Position numbers and translations under genes: made by a program
From: Solirubrobacteraceae bacterium
Lineage (GTDB): Bacteria > Actinomycetota > Thermoleophilia > Solirubrobacterales > Solirubrobacteraceae
Reading direction: 5' to 3'
NCBI GenBank assembly: GCA_017882445.1
Contig: JADGPK010000013.1
Location: 1-60,202, forward strand
DNA: 60,202 bases
Shown here: piece by piece, positions 1-7,955 of the stretch
Numbering within the stretch: the first letter of the stretch is position 1
Layout of the letters: the number at the start of each line of letters is the position of its first letter
The notes under the pieces: model-generated
What the model was told of the DNA's origin: nothing
Database searches by the model: none
The model's input: the letters and a program-made list of their open reading frames with translations, nothing else

Positions 1-1
1 G

Positions 2-688
2 ACCGTGCGCAACGTGCGCAGCTACCAGTCACGCGGGCTCATCCCCCCACCCGAGGTGCAGGGCAGGACCGGCTACTACGGCGCCCAGCACCTCACGCGG
101 CTGGCGCTGATCCGCGAGATGCAGGCGCAGGGGTTCAACCTCGCCGCGATCGCCCACCTGCTGCAGGAAGCTCGCGGCGCCGGAGAGGAGGTCCTCGGCT
201 TCACCCGCGCGCTGATGACCCCCTTCGAGACGGAGGCACCCGAGATCATCGAGCGGGCCGATCTGCTCGAGCGCCTCGGTCGCGAGGTCGACCCGAAGCT
301 GATCGCCAAGGCCGAGAAGCTCGGCCTTGTGATCGCAATCGCAGAGGACTGCTTCGAAGTTCCCAGCCCAACCCTGCTGGGTGCCGGCGAGCGACTGATG
401 GGACTAGGCGTCCCCCTGGAGGCCGCGCTTGAGACGATGGACAAGCTCAGACGCCACAACGAGCGCATCGCTGAGACGTTCGTGCAGATGTTCCTGACGT
501 TCATCTGGAAGCCCTTCGATGATGCCGGGCGGCCAGAGTCCGACTGGCCCCAGGTGCGAGCGGCCCTCGACCAGCTGCGACCGCTGGCCTCCGAGGCGCT
601 GACCGCCGGCTTCCAGCCCACGATGACCAAGGCCGTCGAGGTGGCCTTCGGCAAGGAGCTCGACCGCGGACGCGCACGCAAGTCATGA
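2..688 (+). CDS. MerR-family transcriptional regulator, 5' end cut by window edge
   Basis: The reading frame is open to the left edge, so the true start and the first HTH helices lie outside the window. What remains begins with the end of a MerR winged-HTH: a TVRNVRSYQSRGLIPPP-like stretch, then the YYG...HLTRLALIREMQAQGF wing and helix. About 160 further residues form a helical effector region with no metal-binding cysteines typical of MerR/CueR/SoxR; it resembles the longer MerR regulators common in actinobacteria, whose ligand is unknown. The stop overlaps the ATG of the following decayed hydrolase by four bases (ATGA), so the two were probably co-transcribed and the hydrolase may once have been the regulated gene. 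The MerR assignment is firm, the ligand is not. Confidence 0.85.
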   Translation, partial: TVRNVRSYQSRGLIPPPEVQGRTGYYGAQHLTRLALIREMQAQGFNLAAIAHLLQEARGAGEEVLGFTRALMTPFETEAPEIIERADLLERLGREVDPKLIAKAEKLGLVIAIAEDCFEVPSPTLLGAGERLMGLGVPLEAALETMDKLRRHNERIAETFVQMFLTFIWKPFDDAGRPESDWPQVRAALDQLRPLASEALTAGFQPTMTKAVEVAFGKELDRGRARKS

Positions 689-1255
689 GCAGCACACCAG
701 CCGTGAACCAACCGATCAGGCCGACATGGCTGTCCGAGGAGCTGTTCCCGTTCGAGAGCCGTTACGCAGACGTGGACGGAGCACGCGTTCACTACCCCGG
801 CTTCGGGCTATCGGACGCGGCGCCCGGATATGCCTACACACCGGCCGAGCACGCCGGCGTCGTGGAGCGGATGATCCTCGGTCTCGACCTGCAGGAGGTC
901 ACGATGATGGTCCAGGATTGGGGCGGTCCGATCGGATTCGCAGCGGCCACGCGCCACCCCGACCGCTTCACCGCGGCCCGTTCCCGACCCCCGAATCGCG
1001 CCTGCCCACCTACGTGTTCCCGCGCGAGATACTCGCCAGTCGACCGTTTCTCGCCGCGGTCGAGCGCGAGCTGCCCAAGCTGGGCCGGCGACCGGCCCTG
1101 ATCGTGTGGCCGACCAAGGACATCGCGTTCCGCGACCCCGAGCGCCGCCGCTGGGAAGAGATCTTCCCCGACCACACCACGGCCACGCTCACAGGCGCGG
1201 GCCACTACATCCAATAGGACGCCGCAGAGGAGATCATCGACGCGATACGCGCCTT
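685..1255 (+). pseudogene. Decayed haloalkane-dehalogenase-like alpha/beta hydrolase
   Basis: Starts normally (MSSTPAVNQPIRP) and keeps the strand before the oxyanion loop (VDGARVHY), but then jumps directly to PGFGLSD; the HGNPTW-type oxyanion segment, about 45 residues in intact relatives, is missing. The nucleophile elbow QDWGGPIG is present. After RHPDRFTA the family sequence resumes in another frame (FPTPESRLPTYVFPREIL...), so a second deletion of roughly 75 residues also shifted the frame. The motif GAGHYIQ, containing the catalytic His, is followed by an in-frame TAG at 1215-1217 and then DAAEEIIDAIRAF, which is the expected C-terminus: a Glu codon has become a stop. Three independent lesions mean this is a pseudogene. 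Family deletion sizes are from memory of homologues; the frame change and the stop are visible directly. Confidence 0.85.
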
Positions 1256-1266
1256 TTGTGCTTCAC

Positions 1267-1623
1267 ACAGCCCAAGACGGCCACCTTCGTCGTCTGCCTG
1301 ATCACCGCGCCGTTCTGGCCGGTGATCATCGTGGGCATCGGGAGGCTCTGCCCACACATGCTGCGGTTGCCCTTCACTGCGAGGAACGCCGCAAGCACCG
1401 AGTGCGGCCCTTGCGGGAGCACGAGGTCGAACGTGCTGATCGGTGCATCTGGGATCGCGTCGAACGTGCTGCTCGTGATCCCTTTCTCGATGTCGGTTCT
1501 GCCGTCGAGGATGAGCGTGATCCCTTCGCCCTGCAGCACGATCTCCAGGGCTGGGATCCGGGAGCCGCCGTAGGAGACGAGATATGCGGGACCCGTCAGC
1601 GCGTTCTTCAGAACCGGCGTCAC
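1267..1623 (-). pseudogene. Fragment of a repetitive actinobacterial surface/exported protein
   Basis: About 119 residues on the minus strand (from VTPVLKNALTGPAYLVS to TKVAVLGC) resemble the tail of large secreted proteins common in Thermoleophilia, with the features GEGITLILDGRTDIEKGITSS, DAPISTFDLVLPQGPHSVL and MPTMITGQNGAVIRQTTKVAV. The open frame continues upstream to 1842, but that part is Arg/Pro-rich noise with no signal peptide and no repeat units, and a signal-bearing start is absent. I therefore read it as an orphan C-terminal fragment left after deletion. It sits next to the decayed hydrolase, so this whole stretch looks like a scar. The family recognition is from memory and moderate in certainty. 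Confidence 0.5.
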
Positions 1624-2074
1624 CGCTGCGCCTGTGCCGACCACCGACGCCGCCGGGCATGCGGCTGGGACACGGCTCGACGCACCGCCTCCAAAGGGGG
1701 TCCGTGCACGGTAGGCCCCACGGCCCGGGAATCGGCGGACCGCAGGGCTACCGTTGGGGGGACACGGAGGACCAAGCAACATGGCGCGCAGACTGCAGGC
1801 GACACGCTTACTTAGCCGGACGTGTAGCAGGAGGCTGCCCACTTCTCGCGCTTCGGAAACATCGGGGGCACGGGAGTGGACGATTGTTCGATCCTGGGCC
1901 AGGGGCCGGACCGGGGGCGGCGCTGCGCCTCATCGCCACGTGCACGGCGATGTCCTCTCGGGGTTGGTCGGCGATCGCGAACGTCGTTCGGGGGCCAAAC
2001 CGGTGGGGTCAATCAAAAACACGTGGCTACTTTCGAGACTTGCTGCGGCTCGTTGAATCTGCTAGACCACGGCG
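1624..2074. other. Intergenic stretch, nothing recognised
   Basis: About 450 bases without a credible gene. Open frames on both strands are Arg/Gly/Pro-rich, have no recognisable domain and no ribosome binding site. No tRNA, inverted-repeat element or clear promoter was seen. It lies between the surface-protein fragment and the small membrane gene and is probably part of the same decayed area. Confidence 0.5.
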
Positions 2075-2254
2075 ATGGCGCACTCTTCCCACAGGTCGCC
2101 GTACGGGACTTCGCCGTTCGACCGAGCGACGCGCCTCCGTCTCTCGCACACACGCCGCGCCGTCCTGAGCCGGCGTGCGGTCTTGATCGGTGCGTCGCTC
2201 TTCTGCGTGCTCGCATGGGCGGCCCTGTATCTGGCCGCAAGAGCGCTCCTGTGA
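2075..2254 (+). CDS. Small single-pass membrane protein (59 aa), hypothetical
   Basis: An ATG at 2075, preceded in frame by a TAG at 2063-2065, opens 59 codons ending in TGA at 2252-2254. The first half is basic and hydrophilic (several Arg and His), followed by an Arg-Arg pair and a hydrophobic helix VLIGASLFCVLAWAALYLA ending RALL. This is a plausible one-span membrane protein with its N-terminus in the cytoplasm. Its stop lies two bases before the ATG of the tandem TetR gene, which suggests translational coupling. No clear Shine-Dalgarno sequence is visible before the ATG. I do not recognise a family. It could be chance, but the charge pattern and the junction with the next gene argue for a real gene. 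Confidence 0.4.
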   Translation: MAHSSHRSPYGTSPFDRATRLRLSHTRRAVLSRRAVLIGASLFCVLAWAALYLAARALL

Positions 2255-2256
2255 GG

Positions 2257-3669
2257 ATGAGCATGGCTGCCCCGCGACTCCCGCACGGCCCGCACGCACT
2301 CACCCGCGAGGAGGTCGCGGCCAACCAGCGGGCGCGTGTGATGAGCGCGATGATCGAGCTTGTCGGCGCGCAGGGGTACGGCGCCACGACCGTCGCCGAG
2401 GTGATCACGCAGGCCGGAGTGTCGCGCAAGGCGTTCTACGAGCACTTCGCCAACAAGCAGGAATGCTTCCTTGCGACCTACGACATGATCGTCGCCGAAG
2501 GATTCGAACGCGTCGAGGGGGCCGCGAGCGAGGCGGGCGGCCTGCAGGAGGAGCTCGGGTTCGCGCTCGACGCGCTGTTTCAGCGCGCGATCGAGCGACC
2601 GGGGGCCGAGCGCCTGATCCTCGTGGAGATCGCCGCCCTTGGCCCTGCGGGAATCGGACGGCGAGAGCAGCTGATCAGCGCCTATGAAGGGGTGCTTCGC
2701 CAGCATGTCGGTGCGGCGGCTCGTCCAGGGCTGATCCCCAACCCGCTGCTGAGGGCCGTCGTCGGGGGCTATCTCAAGGTCCTCTACTCCCGAGTGCAGG
2801 ACGGCGCGCACAAGCAGCTGCCGGCGCTGATACCGGATCTCGTGCGGTGGTCCTTCACGTACTATCCGCTGCCCGAAGCCTTGAACACAATCGGGGAGCT
2901 GCAGGCGATCAAGTTGCCGAGCAGCCTGGTAGGGGGCCGTGCGCCCGGCTCGCTCGCGCCTTCGTCAACCTCGAGCAGGACGCGCGCAGCGAGCCGACGC
3001 ACGCCGAGCTTCTCGCGCAGCTTCCTCGTGCACAGCCAGCGCGAGCGGATCCTCGACGCGGTAGCGCAGCTCAGCGCCGAGAAGGGGTATGCGAACCTGA
3101 CGCTCGAGGACATCGCCGAGCGCGCCGCGGTCTCGCTGCAGGCGTTCTACGAACACTTCACCGACAAGGAGGACGCGTTCCTGGTCGCCTACGAGGTCGG
3201 GCACGGCAAAGGCCGCGCGATCGTCGAGCGCGTCCACGACGAGGCGAGCGACTGGCCCCACGGCGTGCGCGCCGGCGTCACCGCGCTGCTCGAGTTCCTC
3301 GCGTCCGAGCCCGCTTTCACGCACATGGCGCTCGTGGACGCGCTGATCGCCTCCCCCCGCACCGTCGAGCGCTCCAACAAGGGCATCGTTCGCTACGCCG
3401 AGCTGCTCACCCAAGGCTTCGACGAAGCGCCCGACGGGAGCAAGCCGCCAGCGGCGACGATCGAGGCGATCGCAGGCGGCATCTTCGAGCTGTGCCTCGC
3501 CTACACCGTCCAGGGCCACGTGGCCGAGCTCACCGAGCTCGCTCCGTGGATGATCTACTTCGCACTGGCGCCGTTCGTCGGCACCGAGGTGGCGGGCCGG
3601 GTCGCATGCGAGCCCGTCGCGGGCGGCCCGCTCACGGGCGCCCGACTCAGGAGGCCGTTGCCAGCATGA
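2257..3669 (+). CDS. Tandem TetR-family regulator: two TetR units in one protein
   Basis: About 470 residues with two separate TetR DNA-binding domains. The first unit (about residues 20-75) reads TTVAEVITQAGVSRKAFYEHF followed by NKQECFLATYDMI; the second (about 265-320) reads LTLEDIAERAAVSLQAFYEHF then DKEDAFLVAYEVG. Each is followed by its own helical ligand-binding region, so the protein resembles two fused regulators rather than one with a repeated HTH. I chose ATG 2257 (alternative ATG 2263) because the upstream open frame is low-complexity and the start is two bases after the preceding small gene. TetR proteins normally dimerise; the fusion could make a pseudo-dimer that binds two half-sites of unequal sequence. 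Its target is unknown. The 3' end overlaps the convergent small membrane gene by 23 bases. Confidence 0.8.
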   Translation: MSMAAPRLPHGPHALTREEVAANQRARVMSAMIELVGAQGYGATTVAEVITQAGVSRKAFYEHFANKQECFLATYDMIVAEGFERVEGAASEAGGLQEELGFALDALFQRAIERPGAERLILVEIAALGPAGIGRREQLISAYEGVLRQHVGAAARPGLIPNPLLRAVVGGYLKVLYSRVQDGAHKQLPALIPDLVRWSFTYYPLPEALNTIGELQAIKLPSSLVGGRAPGSLAPSSTSSRTRAASRRTPSFSRSFLVHSQRERILDAVAQLSAEKGYANLTLEDIAERAAVSLQAFYEHFTDKEDAFLVAYEVGHGKGRAIVERVHDEASDWPHGVRAGVTALLEFLASEPAFTHMALVDALIASPRTVERSNKGIVRYAELLTQGFDEAPDGSKPPAATIEAIAGGIFELCLAYTVQGHVAELTELAPWMIYFALAPFVGTEVAGRVACEPVAGGPLTGARLRRPLPA

Positions 3670-3889
3670 ACAGGTCAAGAACCGATAGGGCGGTGCAGGC
3701 GAGCGTCAGCACGATCACGATCAAGGCGTTCGTCCGCTCGGCGCGCTGCTGGGCTGACTTCAACATCGGGGGCGGCAGGTAGGCCGGGGAGTCGGCGCGG
3801 ATCCACTTGACGTCCGGCGAGCCGCGCGCAAGCGTGAACCCCACGAGGCTGGCCTGCCCTGCGCTGAGGTCAACGGGGCCCACGGCCAC
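3647..3889 (-). CDS. Small membrane protein, hypothetical
   Basis: About 80 residues read on the minus strand from a GTG near 3889 or 3883 (an ATG at 3946 would also fit). The soluble part contains VDLSAGQASLVGFTLARG and SPDVKWIRADSPAYLPPPM, which look like real protein rather than GC-rich noise, followed by a polar linker and a C-terminal hydrophobic helix ALIVIVLTLACTALSVLDLF. It ends 23 bases inside the convergent TetR gene and its start overlaps the end of the upstream multi-TM gene by about 20 bases, so these two minus-strand genes may be co-translated. No family recognised; it may be a single-pass anchor protein. Confidence 0.45.
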   Translation of the reverse strand: MAVGPVDLSAGQASLVGFTLARGSPDVKWIRADSPAYLPPPMLKSAQQRAERTNALIVIVLTLACTALSVLDLFMLATAS

Positions 3890-4964
3890 CAGCCTGGTAG
3901 CCGGACACCGGTCTCTCGGCTGCGCCCGCGCCACCGAGAGCCGCATGCTCGAGCCTCTGCATCAGGCCCCCTTGCACGTCGCGGCCGGGTGCGAACAGCT
4001 CGAACACCATCAGCCCCTGACGCGCCAGCACCAGCACGATCAGCCCGAGCGCCATCAGCCAGGCCACCTGGTCGAGGTGATGGCCGAGCCCGACCTCCAC
4101 GGCTGCGACGCCCAGCGCGATCAGCACCGGCAACAGCGGGGATATGAGCGACGCGAGCGATGGCCTGTAGTGCTCGGCCTTCGGCACCACGGCGCTGCTG
4201 GACTGCGAGCTGAACGCGGCAAGCGCGATCCCGAGATATGCCGCGACCCAACCGGTATCGATCAGGCTCCCGCTCGTGTAATTCGCGACATCGGTGAGGT
4301 AGGTGAAGGTGCTGTCCGAGAGCGCCATCGCGAGCAGGGCCGCAAGCAGGCACCACAGCGACAGGCGGTCTCCACCGGTCATCCCCCGGATGGTGAGCAC
4401 GATGAAGAAGACGATCACCACATCACCGAACGGATAGGCCAGCGTCACGATGCCAGCCCACGTACTGAGATCGGCGCTGCGCCACAGCGGGCTGAGGACG
4501 AGCGTCCAGCTGAGGAACAGCAGCGCCGTGGCGATCACCAGGCCCTCGAACACCCAACGGGCCTTACGCGTGCCGCTGCCGCTCGTCGCCGGGTGCACGA
4601 CCAGCGCCGCGACCGTGACCGGTATCGCCGAGAGGTAGCCGACATCCGCCCAGGACGGCACGGGCACTTCCACGTTGAGGACCAGCGCGTAGTAGCCCCA
4701 GACGACCTCAGCGAGCGTCCAGAACGCGGTCGCGCCGCCGAGCAACGTCCAGAACAGACGCATTCGGCCACTGTGCCGAGCGCTGGCGCGCAGGCACAGC
4801 ACACACGCGATCAGCGCAGCCAGCGGCGTGACGACATCGTCGACCCAGAGCGTCATCCGGTCACCGCCGAGGTGCAGTCCGATCCAGGCCGCGAACAGGC
4901 CGGTCGCGAGCGTGAAAAGACCTACCGCTCCGAGAAAGCGCCGGCCATTGAAGGCGTGTGCCAT
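3870..4964 (-). CDS. Polytopic membrane protein, GGDEF-sensor-like, no output domain
   Basis: A 364-residue protein starting at MAHAFNGRRFLGAVG. It has about ten predicted membrane helices, for example FLGAVGLFTLATGLFAAWIG, LAALIACVLCLRA, IPVTVAALVVH, GLVIATALLFLSWTL and LLPVLIALGVAAVEVGL. The pattern, including WTLAEVVWGYYALV and YPFGDVVIVFF, is the kind found as the membrane sensor portion of actinobacterial GGDEF/EAL proteins, but here the protein ends about 30 residues after the last helix with no cyclase, kinase or HTH domain. The open frame extends further upstream, but that extension is Arg-rich and looks non-coding. It may be a truncated sensor or a stand-alone membrane protein; no catalytic residue can be named. 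Confidence 0.65.
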   Translation of the reverse strand: MAHAFNGRRFLGAVGLFTLATGLFAAWIGLHLGGDRMTLWVDDVVTPLAALIACVLCLRASARHSGRMRLFWTLLGGATAFWTLAEVVWGYYALVLNVEVPVPSWADVGYLSAIPVTVAALVVHPATSGSGTRKARWVFEGLVIATALLFLSWTLVLSPLWRSADLSTWAGIVTLAYPFGDVVIVFFIVLTIRGMTGGDRLSLWCLLAALLAMALSDSTFTYLTDVANYTSGSLIDTGWVAAYLGIALAAFSSQSSSAVVPKAEHYRPSLASLISPLLPVLIALGVAAVEVGLGHHLDQVAWLMALGLIVLVLARQGLMVFELFAPGRDVQGGLMQRLEHAALGGAGAAERPVSGYQAGGRGPR

Positions 4965-5131
4965 CACTACGCCATCGGCAGCAACCCACGGACTTCTTGA
5001 CTGCTTGGCGACTGGGCGGACAAGCCGGCCACAGGGGCCACTGGATCCCGATCGTTGGGAATCTCGGCAGAAGGGCACATGCCTCCTGTCCCGCCCACGC
5101 CGCCGGTCAGCAGGCCCTTGGCGGGGCAGCC

Positions 5132-6316
5132 CTAGATGGCGGTGATGTAGCCGTTCATGAACCCCGGGTGCTGCATCGCCCAGCCGTTGGCGTCGGTGTC
5201 GCAGGGCAGCACGCAGTACCACTGGAACTTGCCGGCCTGCTTGACGATCAACGTGTACGTGTGGGTTCCCGGCTGTGCGATGATGTTCACGCCGGCCACC
5301 GGTGCGGTGATGCTGTGCGGCACGTCGTCGGTGTTGTCAATCTTCAGCGTCAACGGCTGGCCGACCTTGACGGCGAATTCGGTCGTGGTGAAGGCGTCGT
5401 GCTTCTTGCCGTCCGGACCGACCTTGGAGCCACCGATGATCTTCAGGTCGACCACCTTGACCACCTTCGGCACCACCGCGGCGGTCTGCGTGACCACGGA
5501 AGTGGCGCCTGCCTGCCTTCTTTCGCGGCTCTGCACCAGCGCTACCGTCGACATCAGCAGCGAGGCCAGTATCCCCACACCCGCGAGCACTACCCTGCCC
5601 TTCCTGGTGACGGCTTCCTCGAACTCGTGCCGATATCTCGCCTCGGTGTCCCTGTCTGGCTCCTGAGCGCCTGAGCCGGGTTCGAAGACGAGATGACGGA
5701 CGGGCACGGCGAACCGCTCGCGCACGAGTCCCGCAAGCCGCGGCTCGAGTCCGCCCCACGCCCACTCGCCGCGAGTGGTCACGATCACCTCATCCGCCGC
5801 GAAGGTGGCGAACGCGTCCTCTACGGCCTCCAGGGGGTCTGCCTCGGAGACCTCGCCCGTGACGTCGAGGTCGCGGCCGACGCGGTCGAGGGCCGCGTCC
5901 AGCCGGACGCGCGCCTGATCCAGGGGACGGTCGATGGCGCCTGTCAAGCGAGCTCCAGGGGAGATGACCGCGGGCGTGAGCAGGAGCACACGCGTGTGTG
6001 GTGCGGAAGCGAGCCTTTCGACCTCGCTGAGCAGCGCCTCCTCGCGGAGCGTGTCGTTGGCGACGATCAGGACGCGGCGCTCGGCGACGGGGCCGACGTG
6101 CGCGGGGGCGCTCCTCAGCCCCATCTCGACGCGGCGGCGCTTGCCCACACGCCGTTGCGCGATGCGCAGCGCGAGCGCGCCGACCATCCCCGCAAGCACC
6201 ACGAGGGCGAGCCACGTCGGGCCGAAGGCGGCCGCGAGCACGATCGCGAGCAGCGCGAATATGACCAGCAGCACAGAGCGGAAGGCCTCGGGCTCGCTCT
6301 GGAAGGGGCTACGCAC
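5132..6316 (-). CDS. Membrane-anchored UspA-like / cupredoxin (CuA-like) fusion protein
   Basis: A 394-residue protein with an unusual order. Two N-terminal hydrophobic helices (about 15-50) are followed by a soluble domain (about 70-225) with RRVLIVANDTLREEALLSEV and DEVIVTTRGEWAWGG, resembling the universal-stress-protein-like domain of actinobacterial proteins. A further helix (about 250-268, VLAGVGILASLLMSTVAL) leads to a C-terminal cupredoxin domain (about 300-394) with DNTDDVPHSITAP and a copper loop containing C-VLP-C, then H and M (QHPGFM). In cytochrome oxidase subunit 2 the CuA loop is C-x3-C-x3-H-x2-M; here the second Cys to His spacing is ten residues, so the copper site is altered. 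The start overlaps the preceding receiver-like gene by eight bases. It probably handles copper or electrons outside the membrane while a stress domain faces the cytoplasm. Confidence 0.75.
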   Translation of the reverse strand: MRSPFQSEPEAFRSVLLVIFALLAIVLAAAFGPTWLALVVLAGMVGALALRIAQRRVGKRRRVEMGLRSAPAHVGPVAERRVLIVANDTLREEALLSEVERLASAPHTRVLLLTPAVISPGARLTGAIDRPLDQARVRLDAALDRVGRDLDVTGEVSEADPLEAVEDAFATFAADEVIVTTRGEWAWGGLEPRLAGLVRERFAVPVRHLVFEPGSGAQEPDRDTEARYRHEFEEAVTRKGRVVLAGVGILASLLMSTVALVQSRERRQAGATSVVTQTAAVVPKVVKVVDLKIIGGSKVGPDGKKHDAFTTTEFAVKVGQPLTLKIDNTDDVPHSITAPVAGVNIIAQPGTHTYTLIVKQAGKFQWYCVLPCDTDANGWAMQHPGFMNGYITAI

Positions 6317-6782
6317 CGTTGGAGCCCTCCTCGTTGGCCGTCCCGAGCAGGCTCTTCACGGCGGCCACGAACTGCTCGGGGGTCGCAGGCGCCGGCAACT
6401 GGTGGCAGCCGTCCAGGAGCTCGAGCAGATCAGCGTCCATGTCGGGTGGCGTTTCGACCAGCAGCGGCACATTCGGACAGCGCGTGCGCAGCGCTCGCAG
6501 GACCTCGCGCGCCGCCTCGCTCTCATAGCCCAGGCAACAGATGGCGAGGTCGGCATCGTGAGCGGGGGCACACCCTTCGGGCCCGGTCAGCGGACACTGC
6601 CCGCGTCCCGGCGGCCCCGGACAGATCGCAACCGAGTAGCCGGCAAAACGCAAGCCGGAGGCGATCGCAATGCCGGCCGCCTCGTCAGGGTGCTCGACAA
6701 GCACGCGCGGGTGGCCCCAACGCCAAGGCTGCGGTCTGAGGTTGACCGCTCGCGCGTGCGCCGTGGAACTTTCGGAGAACAT
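6309..6782 (-). CDS. Receiver-like (CheY fold) protein, degenerate
   Basis: 157 residues with alternating strands and helices: RVLVEHPDEAAGIAIASGLR, GYSVAICPGPP, DADLAICCLGYESEAAREVL, VPLLVETPPDMDADLLELL and a final helix FVAAVKSLLG. This is the beta-alpha order of a response-regulator receiver, with ADLAICC where the phospho-acceptor strand should be. There is no Asp at the usual end of beta-3, and a cysteine-rich insert (CPGPPGRGQCPLTGPEGCAP) lies between beta-2 and alpha-2. It is therefore probably not phosphorylated in the standard way; the cysteines could bind metal. The gene is translationally coupled to the downstream USP-cupredoxin fusion (8-base overlap), so the two likely act together, for example in sensing. 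Confidence 0.6.
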   Translation of the reverse strand: MFSESSTAHARAVNLRPQPWRWGHPRVLVEHPDEAAGIAIASGLRFAGYSVAICPGPPGRGQCPLTGPEGCAPAHDADLAICCLGYESEAAREVLRALRTRCPNVPLLVETPPDMDADLLELLDGCHQLPAPATPEQFVAAVKSLLGTANEEGSNGA

Positions 6783-6904
6783 TCCCGCACGGTAGATCGC
6801 GGCGCGCTCGAAGTTATCCGGGTCAAGCCGCGTTCAGATCCGTATAAAACCCCCACTCGCGCTCGAGGCAAGCTTCACATCGAACGACACTCTCCGGCGC
6901 GCGC

Positions 6905-7837
6905 TCACGGAGCCAGCAGGATCTTCCGGTGCGAGCCGGCCTGCAGGCGTCGCCACGCCTCGGCGACGTCCTCGAGTGCGAGCACTTCGCTCTCCACCTC
7001 CAGCTCCCCCGCGGCTGCCGCCTCGGTCATGCGACGGTATGCCTCCCGCCTGACCTCGGCCGGGGTGGCGAAGCTCGCATGTCCGAGGATGTTCAGCATC
7101 TTCCCCCGCACCGCCGCCGAGGAGATGACGGCGTCAGGCGCGGCACCCTGTCCGAGCTGAACGATTCGAGCGCCAAACGACGCCGCTTGCACGGCGGCGG
7201 TCAGCGGCTCCCCGCACAACGGGTCGACGACCACGTCGATACGACCGTCGCAAGCCTCCCTGAACGCACCGGCGAGATCCTCGGACTCGCCAAGGCGGAC
7301 GACCTCGTCGGCGCCGAGCTCGATGCAGCGTTCCAGACCCTCCCTCGAGCGCGCCGCGGCCACGACCCTGCCTGCGCCAAGCAGCTTCGCGGCCTGGACG
7401 GCGATCTGGCCGACCACTCCGCTCGCACCGAGAACGAGGACGTGCTCGCCCTCCCGGAGCTCCGCTCGCCAGGTCAGCGCGAGCCACGCGGCCAGACCGG
7501 AAATCCCGAGCGCCACAGCCAGCGCGTCGTCCACAGCGTCGGGGACTGAGAAGGCCGAGCCGGCGGGTATGAGCGTGCGCTCACCCATCGAGCCGAACGG
7601 AACGACCGGCGCGTCGAAGTACACGCGGCCGCCGTCGAGCGTCCCGACACCCTCACGCCCCGCCACCGATGGCAGCGGCGGCGGGCCGGCGTAGTAGCGC
7701 CCACTGCAGATCGAGACATCCACCGGGTTCACGCCGGCGGCGGTGACCTCGACGACCGCCTGCCCCTCGCCGGCGGCCGGCTCGCGGAACGTGGACGCGC
7801 TCGGTATGCCAAGCTCGCGCAGAACGGCGGCCCTCAT
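6905..7837 (-). CDS. Zinc-independent quinone oxidoreductase-like MDR protein
   Basis: 310 residues counted from MRAAVLRELG (an ATG four codons upstream is possible). It is a medium-chain dehydrogenase/reductase with a GroES-like N-domain (VTAAGVNPVDVSICSGRYY, PSVAGREGVG) and a Rossmann NADPH domain (VLVLGASGVVGQIAVQAAKLLGA, then RVVAAARSREGLE). The catalytic and structural zinc cysteines of alcohol dehydrogenases are absent, as in QOR/crotonyl-CoA-reductase-type members. The C-terminus LEDVAEAWRRLQAGSHRKILL is typical. Likely reaction: NADPH-dependent reduction of a quinone or an alpha,beta-unsaturated carbonyl compound. It is transcribed away from the tautomerase operon, with a divergent promoter region of about 118 bases between them. 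Confidence 0.85.
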   Translation of the reverse strand: MRAAVLRELGIPSASTFREPAAGEGQAVVEVTAAGVNPVDVSICSGRYYAGPPPLPSVAGREGVGTLDGGRVYFDAPVVPFGSMGERTLIPAGSAFSVPDAVDDALAVALGISGLAAWLALTWRAELREGEHVLVLGASGVVGQIAVQAAKLLGAGRVVAAARSREGLERCIELGADEVVRLGESEDLAGAFREACDGRIDVVVDPLCGEPLTAAVQAASFGARIVQLGQGAAPDAVISSAAVRGKMLNILGHASFATPAEVRREAYRRMTEAAAAGELEVESEVLALEDVAEAWRRLQAGSHRKILLAP

Positions 7838-7955
7838 CGCCCACAGCATAGGCCAGCCGGGCGCGGTGGACCGACGGCCTTATGCTGCGTCCGGCAGGCG
7901 GTCGACCCACCGCGGCCACTCGACGCAAACGCGCAGCTGGCAGGAGGAACCACGA

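Noticed and set aside
2020-2075. tRNA-like TTGAATC context near the small membrane gene
   Set aside because: No cloverleaf can be formed with acceptor and anticodon stems; chance similarity to a T-loop.
1876-2256. Extended N-terminus of the tandem TetR protein from 1876
   Set aside because: The extension is low-complexity and overlaps the small membrane gene in another frame; HTH spacing supports a start at 2257 or 2263.
3807-5000. 397-codon plus-strand frame opposite the multi-TM protein
   Set aside because: The minus strand encodes clear membrane helices, while this frame gives a His/Arg/Gln-rich product without structure.
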